DNA of 13,852 nt, from the NCBI GenBank assembly GCA_913054055.1, contig CAJXIT010000052.1, positions 1-13,852 of the forward strand, in the 5' to 3' direction. Of this stretch, positions 6,190 to 13,852 are shown one piece after another. The first letter of the stretch is position 1; every line of letters begins with the position of its first letter. Position numbers and translations under genes: made by a program. The DNA comes from an uncultured Thalassolituus sp. Lineage in GTDB: Bacteria > Pseudomonadota > Gammaproteobacteria > Pseudomonadales > Oceanobacteraceae. Below the pieces are notes generated by a model. That model saw only the letters and a program-made list of their open reading frames with translations, made no database searches and had not been told where the DNA came from.

Positions 6190-6211
6190 AACAACCCTAT
6201 TTTTTATCCAT
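6174..6211 (-). repeat. 13-base direct repeat spanning the lpxK end and ycaR start
   Basis: The 13-mer ATTTTTTATCCAT occurs at 6174-6186 and again at 6199-6211, 25 bases apart. On the coding strand it reads ATGGATAAAAAAT. The upstream copy encodes the LpxK C-terminus (MDKK-stop) and the downstream copy the YcaR start (MDKK). It looks like a small local duplication. Confidence 0.85.
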
Positions 6212-7189
6212 TAGCTTATATTCATTTAACTTTTGGGACAGACGATCATAAAAGACACCTGAAAGCTTTGCTTCAATTTCCAAATACCACATATCTTCAT
6301 GGGAAAATGGGCGTATTTTAACCGCGTCTTTTTCTGTCATTAAAACCTGACCGACAATGTTTTCTAAATCAGCCTCAACATAGGCATGATGGTCAGGAAA
6401 TCCAATGCATTTAGCATCAACACCTAAATCAATCAGTGTATGAAAAAACTTGTCAGGATTTCCAATCCCAGCGATAGCGGCAACACTTCTTTGCGGTTGC
6501 AACTCATGTAATGCAAGCTTCTGCCCTGTTTTAACATTCACCCAAGACACGGGCTGAATAACAAACGTATCATTTGATAAATCACGTGCACTTTCTAATG
6601 TAAAATCCACACTTTTTAAGCGATCAACGGGTTCACGCAATGGCCCAACAGGTAATAGCTGCTGATTGCCTAATCCACGGAAACCATCCAAAACACATAT
6701 TTCTATATCACGAGGCAAGGCATAGTGCTGCAGGCCATCATCACTAATAACCACATCCACACCTAAAGAAGAAATATGAGACAGTGCATTTATGCGAACA
6801 GGGTCAATGACAACAGGCACATTCAACGAATGGAACAGCATATAAGGCTCATCACCCACCATTTCACTTTCATCGGATCGGGAAATTGAATGAGGGAAAA
6901 CATCAAGCGCGCCGCCGTATCCACGACTAATGATACCTGGTTTATACCCTTGGCTTTTTAGGTATCTAACAATGGACTGAGTAATAGGCGTTTTGCCAGT
7001 ACCACCAACCGTTATATTACCGACAACAATGACAGGTAACTTAGGGACACTTTTTGATTTTTGCCCCTGCAATAAAAAAGCATTGCGTTTTTTAGTGACC
7101 ACATAGCGATACAACAACATAAGCGGCCAAAAGACATAGGTCCATTTTGAAGAACCATACCAAGCTGCAAGAAACATTCTTTCTAACAC
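6197..7189 (-). CDS. lpxK: Tetraacyldisaccharide 4'-kinase (LpxK)
   Basis: Membrane-associated P-loop kinase that phosphorylates the 4' position of tetraacyldisaccharide-1-phosphate to give lipid IVA, the sixth step of lipid A synthesis. The 330 residues match the family. An N-terminal membrane-binding segment (about 5-31) precedes the Walker A motif in GNITVGGTGKT (57-67). Later motifs are SRGYGG (88-93), VGDEPYML (111-118), DDGLQH (150-155) and LPVGPLREP (179-187). The predicted start is GTG at 7189, preceded at suitable distance by AGAGG; an ATG four codons later (7177) is the alternative. It lies nine bases after msbA, the classical msbA-lpxK pairing. The last codons share a 13-base direct repeat with the next gene. 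Confidence 0.96.
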   Translation of the reverse strand: MLERMFLAAWYGSSKWTYVFWPLMLLYRYVVTKKRNAFLLQGQKSKSVPKLPVIVVGNITVGGTGKTPITQSIVRYLKSQGYKPGIISRGYGGALDVFPHSISRSDESEMVGDEPYMLFHSLNVPVVIDPVRINALSHISSLGVDVVISDDGLQHYALPRDIEICVLDGFRGLGNQQLLPVGPLREPVDRLKSVDFTLESARDLSNDTFVIQPVSWVNVKTGQKLALHELQPQRSVAAIAGIGNPDKFFHTLIDLGVDAKCIGFPDHHAYVEADLENIVGQVLMTEKDAVKIRPFSHEDMWYLEIEAKLSGVFYDRLSQKLNEYKLMDKK

Positions 7190-7198
7190 AGCAAACCT

Positions 7199-8944
7199 CT
7201 ACCCATCAAATTGCATATCATAAAGATTTTTATAGGCGCCGCCCTTCTCTAGCAAAGCTTTATGACTGCCTCGCTCAATGATATTTCCGTGATCTACCAC
7301 CATAATGGTATCCACTTTTTCTATTGTGCTGAGCCTGTGAGCCACTACTATGCTGGTGCGATTCTCCATTAATGCTTCTAACGCTTGCTGTATGTAGCGT
7401 TCTGATTCGGTGTCTAATGCACTGGTGGCTTCATCTAAAATCAAAATTGGCGCGTCTTTTAAAATTGCGCGCGCAATCGCCAAACGCTGACGCTGACCAC
7501 CGGAAAGCATCACACCATCATCTCCGATCATGGTATTCATGCCCTGTGGCATTTGTTCAATAAATTCTAAGGCATGTGCTGACTTTGCAGCCTCATAGAC
7601 TTCTTCTTTTGATTTAAATGCTAAGTCACCATAAGCAATATTGTTATATACCGTATCATTAAACAAAGTGACGTTTTGACTGACCATGGCGATTTGATTT
7701 CTCAAACTCACCAAATCGTACTCATTTAAAGAGTGGCCATCTAATTCAATACTGCCCTTTTTGATATCATAAAACCGGGTTAACAAACTGATCAAGGTAG
7801 ATTTACCGCTGCCTGATTTACCTACTAAAGCAATACTCTCACCTGCTTTTACATCCACATTAATATTTTTCAAAACGGTTTCAGTGGTGTCTGGATATTC
7901 AAAGTTTAAATCAGACACTTTAAGGGTACCGCTAACACGATCAACCTTAATCTGGCCCTTATCTTTTTCAGGTTCATTATCGATTACATCAAAAATACTT
8001 TTTGCGGCCACCACCCCCTGTTGAATCAAAGAGTTGATTGCCGCTAATGTGCGCATAGGCTTAGCCAATGTACTGGCTGCCGTAATAAACGCCATAAAGT
8101 CACCAAAGCTCATATTCGCGATGATTCGAGGGTCTAGCGCCACCCACATTAACGTAGCAATGGCGCATGCCACAATCATTTGCATAACAGGAACACTAAT
8201 AGCTTTCACACGAGCAAACTTGATGGTTTGAATGCGATTTTCTTCACTGGCTTTTTCAAACCGATCTTGTTCGTAGGTTTGTCCAGAAAACATCTTCACT
8301 TCTTGATAGGCATTAATGGCTTCACCTGAAACCTGAGTCACCTTACCCATGGAATCCTGAACATTATTGCTATAGCGTTTGAAATAGGTATTTGCCTTTT
8401 TAACGATAAACGCAATAAATGGCGCCGCTACAAAAAAGATTAAAGTCAGCTTCCAGTTCATCCAAAACATATAACCCAATAAAAATATGACGGTTAGACC
8501 TTCACGCACAACACTGGTCACCGCATTGGTGATGGATCCATAAACCTGTTCCGCATCAAATGTAATTTTTGAAATCAAATGGCCTTTCGCATTTTTTTCA
8601 TAAAATTGATTAGGTAACACAAGATAATGATTTAAAACGGAAACGCGTAACTGATGAACCACTGAACGGCCAACGCGAGCAAGAAAATAATCCCCTAAAA
8701 AGCTCCCCATGCCGCGCATTAGGTATACGCCTAAGATCATACCCACCAGTGAAAAGCGAGCAAGATCAGTAGGTGCATGATAAGTTTCTTCGATCACCAC
8801 CATAAGGTGTGCTAACAAGGGTGCCGTTAGCGCGTAAAGAATAAAGCCAACAATAGCGAGTAAATACGCTGCTTTCTGGGTCAGTACATACGAAAATAGG
8901 CGCTTATAAAGCGCCCAGTCCGTTTGGTTTTCATTTTGTTTCAT
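7199..8944 (-). CDS. msbA: Lipid A export ABC transporter permease/ATPase (MsbA)
   Basis: Half-transporter that homodimerises in the inner membrane and flips lipid A-core to the periplasmic leaflet using ATP. The 581 residues match E. coli MsbA (582). Six membrane helices occupy about 20-310. The ATPase domain carries Walker A GKSGSGKST (375-383), Q-loop Gln423, signature LSGGQ (480-484), Walker B ILILDE (500-505) and H-loop His536. All catalytic residues are present. It starts three bases after the exbD stop and is followed nine bases later by lpxK, so synthesis and export of lipid A are made from one transcript. In P. aeruginosa, as I recall, the equivalent operon lacks msbA at this position; here the E. 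coli-type and Pseudomonas-type orders are combined. Confidence 0.97.
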   Translation of the reverse strand: MKQNENQTDWALYKRLFSYVLTQKAAYLLAIVGFILYALTAPLLAHLMVVIEETYHAPTDLARFSLVGMILGVYLMRGMGSFLGDYFLARVGRSVVHQLRVSVLNHYLVLPNQFYEKNAKGHLISKITFDAEQVYGSITNAVTSVVREGLTVIFLLGYMFWMNWKLTLIFFVAAPFIAFIVKKANTYFKRYSNNVQDSMGKVTQVSGEAINAYQEVKMFSGQTYEQDRFEKASEENRIQTIKFARVKAISVPVMQMIVACAIATLMWVALDPRIIANMSFGDFMAFITAASTLAKPMRTLAAINSLIQQGVVAAKSIFDVIDNEPEKDKGQIKVDRVSGTLKVSDLNFEYPDTTETVLKNINVDVKAGESIALVGKSGSGKSTLISLLTRFYDIKKGSIELDGHSLNEYDLVSLRNQIAMVSQNVTLFNDTVYNNIAYGDLAFKSKEEVYEAAKSAHALEFIEQMPQGMNTMIGDDGVMLSGGQRQRLAIARAILKDAPILILDEATSALDTESERYIQQALEALMENRTSIVVAHRLSTIEKVDTIMVVDHGNIIERGSHKALLEKGGAYKNLYDMQFDG

Positions 8945-8947
8945 GAA

Positions 8948-9361
8948 TTACTTAGCTTGTTTACTTGTGATACTCAGTCTTGAGAATCCCAATTGACCTG
9001 CGGCATCCATAGCTCTCACTACAGACTCGTGAGGAGTGGCGGCATCTGCAGTTATAATAAACGGCAAACTTCTATCCCCTTTTGATTCTTTTTCAATGGC
9101 TTGCTTCAAGGTAATTAATTTATTACTGATTAAAGATTTACCATTAATACTGTACTGACCATCTTTATCAATTAACACTTCAACCATTTGCTTTGGCGCA
9201 TCGGAAACTTCACCATCCGCTTCTGGTAAATTAATAGACAAATGATTTTCTTTAGTGAATGTTGTGCTCACCATAAAAAAAATCAACAGTAAAAATACAA
9301 TGTCGATTAAAGGCGTTAAGTTTAAACTTAACTCCTCTTTGTTCTGACGCTTAAAATTCAC
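8948..9361 (-). CDS. exbD: ExbD/TolR-family proton-channel protein
   Basis: Single-pass inner-membrane partner of the ExbB/TolQ-type motor that couples proton motive force to envelope work. The 137 residues begin with a short cytoplasmic tail, then a helix at about 16-35 with the essential Asp20 in LTPLIDIVFLLL, followed by a periplasmic domain of about 100 residues. The start is GTG at 9361, with GAGGG about seven bases upstream inside the end of exbB. It lies three bases from exbB and three from msbA. No tonB or tolA is present in the window, so the partner protein is unknown; its place in a lipid A operon hints at an envelope task. Confidence 0.92.
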   Translation of the reverse strand: MNFKRQNKEELSLNLTPLIDIVFLLLIFFMVSTTFTKENHLSINLPEADGEVSDAPKQMVEVLIDKDGQYSINGKSLISNKLITLKQAIEKESKGDRSLPFIITADAATPHESVVRAMDAAGQLGFSRLSITSKQAK

Positions 9362-9364
9362 AGA

Positions 9365-9994
9365 TTAACCCTCAGCCGACTCAGTAACCTCACGATCCCC
9401 GTGCAGTACATCAACCAACTTAACGGCTTCTTGCTCCATGAAATTTATAATCTCATCAATGCGGCGTTCAAAAATACGGTAGAAAATTAAAGATGGAATC
9501 GCAACAATCATACCTGCTGCCGTAGTGATCAATGCCTCAGAAATACCACCCGCTAATACGCCTGCGTTACCTGTGCCTTGCGCCATGATTTCATTAAACA
9601 CTGAAATCATACCCAATACTGTTCCTAGCAAACCCATAAGAGGGGTTACCGCTGCGATGGTACCAAGAGCAGTTAAAAAACGTTCCATTTCATGAACCGC
9701 TTTAGACGCCGCTTGTTCAATGGCTTCTTTGGTTATATCGCGACCATGTTTTGAGTTTACCAAGCCAGCAGCCAAAATCGCCCCCAGATGACTTTCTTCT
9801 TTTAACTGCTTTAATTTAGCCGCATCCAGCTCTTCATTTTTAATCCAAGACCAAACTTGGGCTAAAAGGTGTTTTGGCGCTATTTTATCGGATCTTAAGG
9901 TCCAAAAACGTTCAATACTGATGGCTACTGCCAATACTGAAGCCAACATCAGCGGAATCATCATCCAGCCGCCTGCAAATACCAGTTCTTTCAC
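9365..9994 (-). CDS. exbB: MotA/TolQ/ExbB-family proton channel protein
   Basis: Three-helix inner-membrane subunit (209 residues) that forms the pentameric stator-like channel around ExbD. Helices are at about 10-30, 108-130 and 145-170; the conserved stretch TPLMGLLGTVLGMI (116-129) and the small-residue TM3 segment (about 152-168, ALITTAAGMIVAIP) line the proton path in the family. The start is GTG at 9994, chosen because AGGAG lies six bases upstream and the protein then opens with the usual MKELVFAGGW. It lies 30 bases after comEC and three before exbD. This comEC-exbB-exbD order matches that recalled for Pseudomonas. Specific TonB- or Tol-system membership cannot be decided from the sequence. 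Confidence 0.93.
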   Translation of the reverse strand: MKELVFAGGWMMIPLMLASVLAVAISIERFWTLRSDKIAPKHLLAQVWSWIKNEELDAAKLKQLKEESHLGAILAAGLVNSKHGRDITKEAIEQAASKAVHEMERFLTALGTIAAVTPLMGLLGTVLGMISVFNEIMAQGTGNAGVLAGGISEALITTAAGMIVAIPSLIFYRIFERRIDEIINFMEQEAVKLVDVLHGDREVTESAEG

Positions 9995-10024
9995 CTAAAA
10001 CTCCTGAGGTTCTTATTCTTCGTA

Positions 10025-12265
10025 TCAATCTTTGGGGCGATATGTTGAAACAATGCGGGCCGCTTGTCTAGGTGAAAACTCAACTTCTACTGCCCCATGT
10101 GAGGCAGTTGAATAAATCTTCACCAATCTTGTCCTATATCGCTGTAAAACCTCTGAGTGCGGATGCCCAAAATGATTCAATCTTCCCGCTGAGACCAAGG
10201 CAACATCTGGGTCCACAGCTTCAATGAATGCCAAACTACTGGAAGATTTACTACCATGATGAGGCACCATCAATACCTCAGCCTGCAAACTAGCATAATC
10301 TGTTCGTAATAATGACCGCTCAGCTTTCTTCTCAATATCCCCAGCAAATAACAGCGCATCCCCTTGCAAGGCAGTCACCTTCAATAAACAAGTACCGTTA
10401 TTACCCTCTTGGAACGCTTTTGCCTGAAATTGCTTAAAAACTACACCATCCCAGCTCCAGCTATTCTCATCACACCGCGACTGCCTTGTGACAGAGCCTA
10501 CCATTGGCATAAGCGCTTCAAGCCCGCCTGCATGATCAGCATCATCATGGGTTAAGTGAACAAGATCGATCCGCCTAATGTTCTTTTGCTTGAGAAATGG
10601 CAGCACCACATAATCGGCCATACCCATTTTATCGGCACGGCCATAACCCGTATCAACAAGAACATTATGGTTTGAAGTTTGAATCACCGCTGAACTTCCC
10701 TGACCCACATCCAACATGAATACTGTAAAGCCGCCCTTCTGTGGCCGACTAACGTCAGTAGTAAATGCTACTAACAACATAATAAAGGCTAGCGGCAATA
10801 AGCCTAGCACTCTCGGAGAAACCAACATCAGAAAAGCCAACAGCATCCAATAACGATTTCCATCATGAATGGGCAATGACCAGGATAGTAAGGGAGCAAA
10901 CTCATGCATCAACATCAGAATACTAGCAATCATCTGCTCACAAAAAATAAGCACGCTCAACTCACCCACAAGCAAAGCCACTAACACTGCCAGCAGTGCC
11001 ATGGGTAAAATCACCAAACTCATTAGCGGGATTAAAATCAGATTTAATATCAATGAAAACGCCGAAACCGGCAAAAAGAAAACCGTTAAAATCACAGCAC
11101 CGATACAAAATGCAAACCACTGGGCTTTAAACACGCCATATACAACAGGGTAAAATTGATTCAACAGTTGCTTAAAAGGGTTTAATGCCAACTGCGTTTC
11201 TTTTACAGCAAACAAAGCAGGCCTACCCTGGGCCATTAGAGCTAAGCCGGACATCCCCATAATTAAAGCCAATACAATCCCAAAAGATAACCACGCCCCC
11301 ATATCTAAAAAAGCCAAGGGCGAAGCCAGCAATACGATATTTAAAGCCAACAACCAATAATGAAAAACAGGAACATTTCTTTTCCCCCACAACAGTAGCA
11401 TGGCGCAGCAAAGCATAATAAATGCACGCACAGCAGGCGTATTCATACCCGATAAAAATGCATAATATCCGGCAAAGGTCACACCTAGAGCGATGCCAAT
11501 GTATTTACTAAAGCGCCAATGAAATATAAGAAAAGGTTTCTGAATTTGCACACATACAAACACCAACAAAAAAGCAACCAAGCTCACATGCAAACCTGAT
11601 ACGACAAACAGGTGGCTAATTCCCGCTTGATTAATTAAACGACGATCGTCAGCCTGCAAGCTGGATTTATCACCTAGTAAAAGTGCTTTTAGAATTGGAG
11701 CCTGAGCCGATTCAAGTAAATTAAACACATGATCTTTAGAGCCAAAACCTGAACGCCCTAATCCCAGCCGTTTATTTTTAAGAGACTTTACTTGCACACT
11801 GGCCACCGCAGTATAACCTTTTGCAAGCATCCACTTCCGGTAATCGAATCCACTGGGGTTATGTAATGAAATTAGGGGTCGAACACGAAGGGCCAACTGC
11901 CAAACCTCCCCTTCTTTCATCTTCATGGGACATCGGTAACAACCTACTTTAAGCCTTGAAATTTTTGAGACAAAATCAAATCCAAGTTTACCCTCTGAAT
12001 CACTCGCACCCACTAGGTTAACAACCCTCCCTTCAATTACCTGCTTAAATGGCTCAGCATTAGCATCCACTGCTTTTGATTCTACCCAAAACACATGCAT
12101 AGATACCCAAGCCATGCCCAGCATTGCGCTTACCACTATTTTATAGCCTGTCTTAGAAATGAAACTTAAATAGAGTATTAAGAATGGGGTGAGCAGAATA
12201 AGCCAACCCCATTGGGTTGAGCTAATTAAGGCCCCTACTGCAAAACCCAAAAGGTAGGTTTTCAT
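10025..12265 (-). CDS. comEC: ComEC/Rec2 DNA-uptake channel protein
   Basis: Large inner-membrane protein (746 residues, normal length) that in competent bacteria carries single-stranded DNA across the inner membrane. Domains in order: N-terminal helices and the DUF4131 OB-like region (about 1-165, with a Cys109/Cys112 pair), the membrane Competence domain (about 185-500, with HLFVVSGLHVSL at 218-229), and a metallo-beta-lactamase domain (about 512-735). The latter has LDVGQGSS (518-525), HDDADH (573-578), FAGDIE (640-645) and PHHGSKSSSS (668-677), so the metal site looks complete and nuclease-competent. ATG at 12265 has AGGA eight bases upstream. It is first in comEC-exbB-exbD-msbA-lpxK-ycaR. 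Whether the cell is naturally competent cannot be judged here, as no pilus genes are present. Confidence 0.95.
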   Translation of the reverse strand: MKTYLLGFAVGALISSTQWGWLILLTPFLILYLSFISKTGYKIVVSAMLGMAWVSMHVFWVESKAVDANAEPFKQVIEGRVVNLVGASDSEGKLGFDFVSKISRLKVGCYRCPMKMKEGEVWQLALRVRPLISLHNPSGFDYRKWMLAKGYTAVASVQVKSLKNKRLGLGRSGFGSKDHVFNLLESAQAPILKALLLGDKSSLQADDRRLINQAGISHLFVVSGLHVSLVAFLLVFVCVQIQKPFLIFHWRFSKYIGIALGVTFAGYYAFLSGMNTPAVRAFIMLCCAMLLLWGKRNVPVFHYWLLALNIVLLASPLAFLDMGAWLSFGIVLALIMGMSGLALMAQGRPALFAVKETQLALNPFKQLLNQFYPVVYGVFKAQWFAFCIGAVILTVFFLPVSAFSLILNLILIPLMSLVILPMALLAVLVALLVGELSVLIFCEQMIASILMLMHEFAPLLSWSLPIHDGNRYWMLLAFLMLVSPRVLGLLPLAFIMLLVAFTTDVSRPQKGGFTVFMLDVGQGSSAVIQTSNHNVLVDTGYGRADKMGMADYVVLPFLKQKNIRRIDLVHLTHDDADHAGGLEALMPMVGSVTRQSRCDENSWSWDGVVFKQFQAKAFQEGNNGTCLLKVTALQGDALLFAGDIEKKAERSLLRTDYASLQAEVLMVPHHGSKSSSSLAFIEAVDPDVALVSAGRLNHFGHPHSEVLQRYRTRLVKIYSTASHGAVEVEFSPRQAARIVSTYRPKD

Positions 12266-12315
12266 CTAGTATGTCCTATGCAATCCGTGCATAATTACGT
12301 GAATTCAGTCCATGA

Positions 12316-12346
12316 AATTGACAATCAGATCAAATATTCGTCAATT
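12316..12346. promoter_or_regulatory. Symmetric divergent promoter-like inverted repeat between comEC and the DUF2062 gene
   Basis: AATTGAC (12316-12322) and GTCAATT (12340-12346) form an inverted repeat with a 17-base spacer. On the + strand TTGACA (12318-12323, perfect -35) is followed 17 bases later by TCAATT. On the minus strand TTGACG (12344-12339) is followed 17 bases later by the same TCAATT. Predicted starts are about 12353 (+) and 12309 (-), giving leaders of about 22 and 44 bases. The -10 hexamers match only three of six, so it could instead be an operator. Confidence 0.45.
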
Positions 12347-12374
12347 CGGTAGATAGTTTGTATCTGAGAATACT

Positions 12375-12902
12375 ATGCCTAAAAAAGCACTAAAAAAATA
12401 TTTCCCTAATCCTCAGACCGTGCAAGATCATCCTTCTTTACAGTTTTTAGGCCCATTACTTCATGAGCCAAACCTATGGCACCTAAACCGTAGATCGGTT
12501 TCTCGTGCCTTTTTCGTAGGGATATTCTTCGCCTTCATGCCTATGCCGTTTCAAATGGTGGCAGCGGCCTTTGTTGGGGTATACATTCATTCAAACTTAC
12601 CGATTTCAATTGGCCTAGTATGGATCAGCAATCCTTTAACTATCCCCCCTATCTTTTATTTCACCTATAAAGTTGGCACTGTCATATTAGACTTACCTAC
12701 TCGACCATTTGAAATAGAGCTTTCGGTAGACTGGGCAATGACAGAATTAGGGGCCATTTGGGAACCTCTTTTACTAGGTTCTCTGATTTGCGCGTTAATA
12801 TTTGGACTGATGGGCTATATCGGCATGCGCTTATTCTGGAGGTGGCATGTGGTTCACAATTGGAATAAACGCAAATTAAAACGTTCGCAACGTGCCACTT
12901 AA
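12375..12902 (+). CDS. DUF2062 family membrane protein
   Basis: 175-residue inner-membrane protein of the DUF2062 family, whose function is not established. The N-terminal 45 residues are polar. Hydrophobic segments follow at about 44-68, 73-98 and 130-153, with a highly basic C-terminus from about 156 (HNWNKRKLKRSQR). The motif RSVSRAFFVGIFFAFMPMPF (40-59) and the SNPLTIPPIFY segment (about 85-95) are typical of the family. A weak GAG at 12366-12368 precedes the ATG. It diverges from comEC across 109 bases and converges on lolD, with a shared terminator. A DUF2062 gene beside comEC and lolC-lolD matches my recollection of Pseudomonas gene order. Family call firm, function unknown. Confidence 0.88.
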   Translation: MPKKALKKYFPNPQTVQDHPSLQFLGPLLHEPNLWHLNRRSVSRAFFVGIFFAFMPMPFQMVAAAFVGVYIHSNLPISIGLVWISNPLTIPPIFYFTYKVGTVILDLPTRPFEIELSVDWAMTELGAIWEPLLLGSLICALIFGLMGYIGMRLFWRWHVVHNWNKRKLKRSQRAT

Positions 12903-12921
12903 GCACGATCATAAACAAATT

Positions 12922-12948
12922 AAAAAGGGCTCAATGAGCCCTTTTTTT
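12922..12948. terminator. Bidirectional intrinsic terminator between the DUF2062 gene and lolD
   Basis: GGGCTC (12927-12932) pairs with GAGCCC (12936-12941) around the loop AAT. Five A precede the stem (12922-12926) and seven T follow it (12942-12948), so both strands get a hairpin followed by a T-run. It starts 19 bases after the DUF2062 stop and ends 6 bases before the lolD stop, serving both converging units. Confidence 0.92.
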
Positions 12949-12954
12949 ATTACT

Positions 12955-13701
12955 TCAATAAACTTTAATTTCAGCCAGCTTCCCTTGATCCAAGCGATAA
13001 GACTGCTTAGCCAAGTCTGCAAACACTAAGTCATGAGTCACCACTACAAATGCGGTTTTCAAGTCTTGGTTTAATGATTTTAAAAGAGTTTGAATCTCTT
13101 CTGCCGTTTGGCTATCTAAATTACCCGTGGGTTCATCTAATAACACCATGGCAGGCTGTGTAATTAACGCACGAGCAATGGCTACACGCTGACGCTCACC
13201 ACCAGACAATTCAGCTGGCTTATGCAAGGCTCGGCTTTCCAAGCCAACTTGCTTCAACATATTCAATGCATGGGTTTTAGCCTCTTTTTTATTCATGCCT
13301 TGTATCCATAATGGCATACAGACATTTTCAAGCGCATTAAACTCTGCTAACAAATGATGAAACTGATACACAAAACCAAGGTGTTGATTTCTGAGCTCTC
13401 CTAAATCACTCTCTGATAACAAGCTAATGTCTTGCGCTGACCACTCCACCTTACCGCTTGTGGCTGAATCCAAACCTGCAAGCATATTCAATAAAGTGGT
13501 CTTGCCCGAACCTGACGCCCCCACAATGGAAACCCAATCCCCGGCACGCAAACTAAAATTTAATTCATCTAAAACACGAATGGGTTGCGGGCCGATTTTG
13601 TATTCTTTAATTAGCTGATCGCACTCCAGCACCAGTACTTCATTTTCAGTAGCTGGATTTGTACTGTGTCGCTCTTTCATTATTTCGTTATTAGATGTCA
13701 T
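12955..13701 (-). CDS. lolD: Lipoprotein-releasing system ATP-binding protein (LolD)
   Basis: ATPase of the inner-membrane LolCDE complex, which extracts outer-membrane lipoproteins and hands them to LolA. With start at 13701 it has 248 residues. Walker A GASGSGKT is at 61-68, Q-loop Gln113, signature LSGGE at 165-169, Walker B VLLDE at 186-190, and the H-loop His223. The family's usual start is near residue 20 (LECDQLIKEY), so there is an unusually long polar N-terminal tail of about 24 residues. The open frame extends to 13761, but that part lies within lolC. ATG 13701 is chosen because GGAGG lies nine bases upstream; an ATG at 13680 is possible. It overlaps the end of lolC by 11 bases. The 3' end abuts a bidirectional terminator. 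Confidence 0.94.
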   Translation of the reverse strand: MTSNNEIMKERHSTNPATENEVLVLECDQLIKEYKIGPQPIRVLDELNFSLRAGDWVSIVGASGSGKTTLLNMLAGLDSATSGKVEWSAQDISLLSESDLGELRNQHLGFVYQFHHLLAEFNALENVCMPLWIQGMNKKEAKTHALNMLKQVGLESRALHKPAELSGGERQRVAIARALITQPAMVLLDEPTGNLDSQTAEEIQTLLKSLNQDLKTAFVVVTHDLVFADLAKQSYRLDQGKLAEIKVY

Positions 13702-13852
13702 AGCGTAAGGCCTCCGCAGGTTGAACTTTTGAGGCTTTATAAGCTGGGTAAACAGTAGCAAGAAAGCTTATAAACAGCCCACCACTAGTTACCATGAATA
13801 CATCCATCCACTTTAATAGAGATGGCAAATAACTAATAAAATATACATTTGC
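13691..13852 (-). CDS. lolC: Lipoprotein-releasing system permease (LolC/LolE), C-terminal fragment
   Basis: The window edge cuts this gene; only the last 53 codons and the stop are present (frame starts at 13852). The visible piece opens with NVYFISYLPS, has a membrane helix (about residues 20-37 of the fragment, FMVTSGGLFISFLATVYPAY), and ends in KVQPAEALRYDI, the conserved C-terminus of LolC/LolE permeases (PAEALRYE-like). LolC and LolE form the membrane part of the LolCDE complex. No second permease gene follows lolD here, so either one LolC/E-type protein acts alone, or the second gene lies elsewhere. LolC versus LolE cannot be told from this fragment. Confidence 0.9.
   Translation of the reverse strand, partial: ANVYFISYLPSLLKWMDVFMVTSGGLFISFLATVYPAYKASKVQPAEALRYDI
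13711..13715 (-). promoter_or_regulatory. Shine-Dalgarno for lolD inside lolC coding sequence
   Basis: GGAGG on the minus strand lies nine bases before the ATG at 13701 and is read in lolC as part of the conserved PAEAL codons (GCG GAG GCC). It decides the lolD start. Ribosomes finishing lolC pass over it, which would couple the two subunits. Confidence 0.8.

Noticed and set aside
10869..11411. Open frames on both strands within comEC (10869-11153 + and 11223-11411 -).
   Set aside because: They are shadows of the comEC reading frame, without ribosome sites or recognisable domains.
13702..13761. Longer lolD reading from 13761.
   Set aside because: That stretch encodes the conserved lolC C-terminus in another frame, and a strong GGAGG points to the ATG at 13701.

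Overview
The window looks like chromosomal DNA from a marine gammaproteobacterium, probably of the Oceanospirillales / Pseudomonadales type. That is an inference from gene families and gene order, not a species identification. It is densely packed. There is no tRNA, rRNA, insertion sequence, CRISPR array or phage gene, and no gene-free stretch longer than about 110 bases.

Left part (1-3253, + strand): yccA, a seven-helix Bax-inhibitor-1 family membrane protein, ends in a strong intrinsic terminator. Next comes the tRNA 2-thiouridine sulfur relay tusD-tusC-tusB-tusE, with touching or overlapping genes, and then a TrpD2/YbiB-type protein. An extended -10 element lies so close to tusD that the predicted transcript starts at its AUG.

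Middle part (3281-6189): a low-molecular-weight protein-tyrosine phosphatase gene and murB form a coupled minus-strand pair that converges on ybiB. Running the other way is a gene for an unusual membrane-anchored LytM/NlpD-like protein that has lost every metal ligand. It converges on the Trm112/YcaR gene.

Right part (6001-12265, minus strand): comEC-exbB-exbD-msbA-lpxK-ycaR is a compact operon with 3-30 base gaps. It covers DNA uptake, a proton-driven ExbB/ExbD motor, the lipid A flippase and lipid A 4'-kinase. From memory of Pseudomonas and E. coli gene order, kdsB normally follows ycaR. Here it is missing and the LytM-like gene occupies its place.

Right edge (12316-13852): a divergent, symmetric promoter-like inverted repeat separates comEC from a DUF2062 membrane protein gene. 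That gene converges on lolD through a bidirectional terminator. lolD overlaps the end of lolC/E, which runs off the window. The shared theme from murB to lolC is envelope building: peptidoglycan precursor, lipid A synthesis and flipping, amidase-activator-like regulation and lipoprotein release.

No completely new system is evident. The most unusual items are the degenerate LytM protein at the kdsB position, the predicted leaderless tusD, and the symmetric comEC/DUF2062 promoter region.
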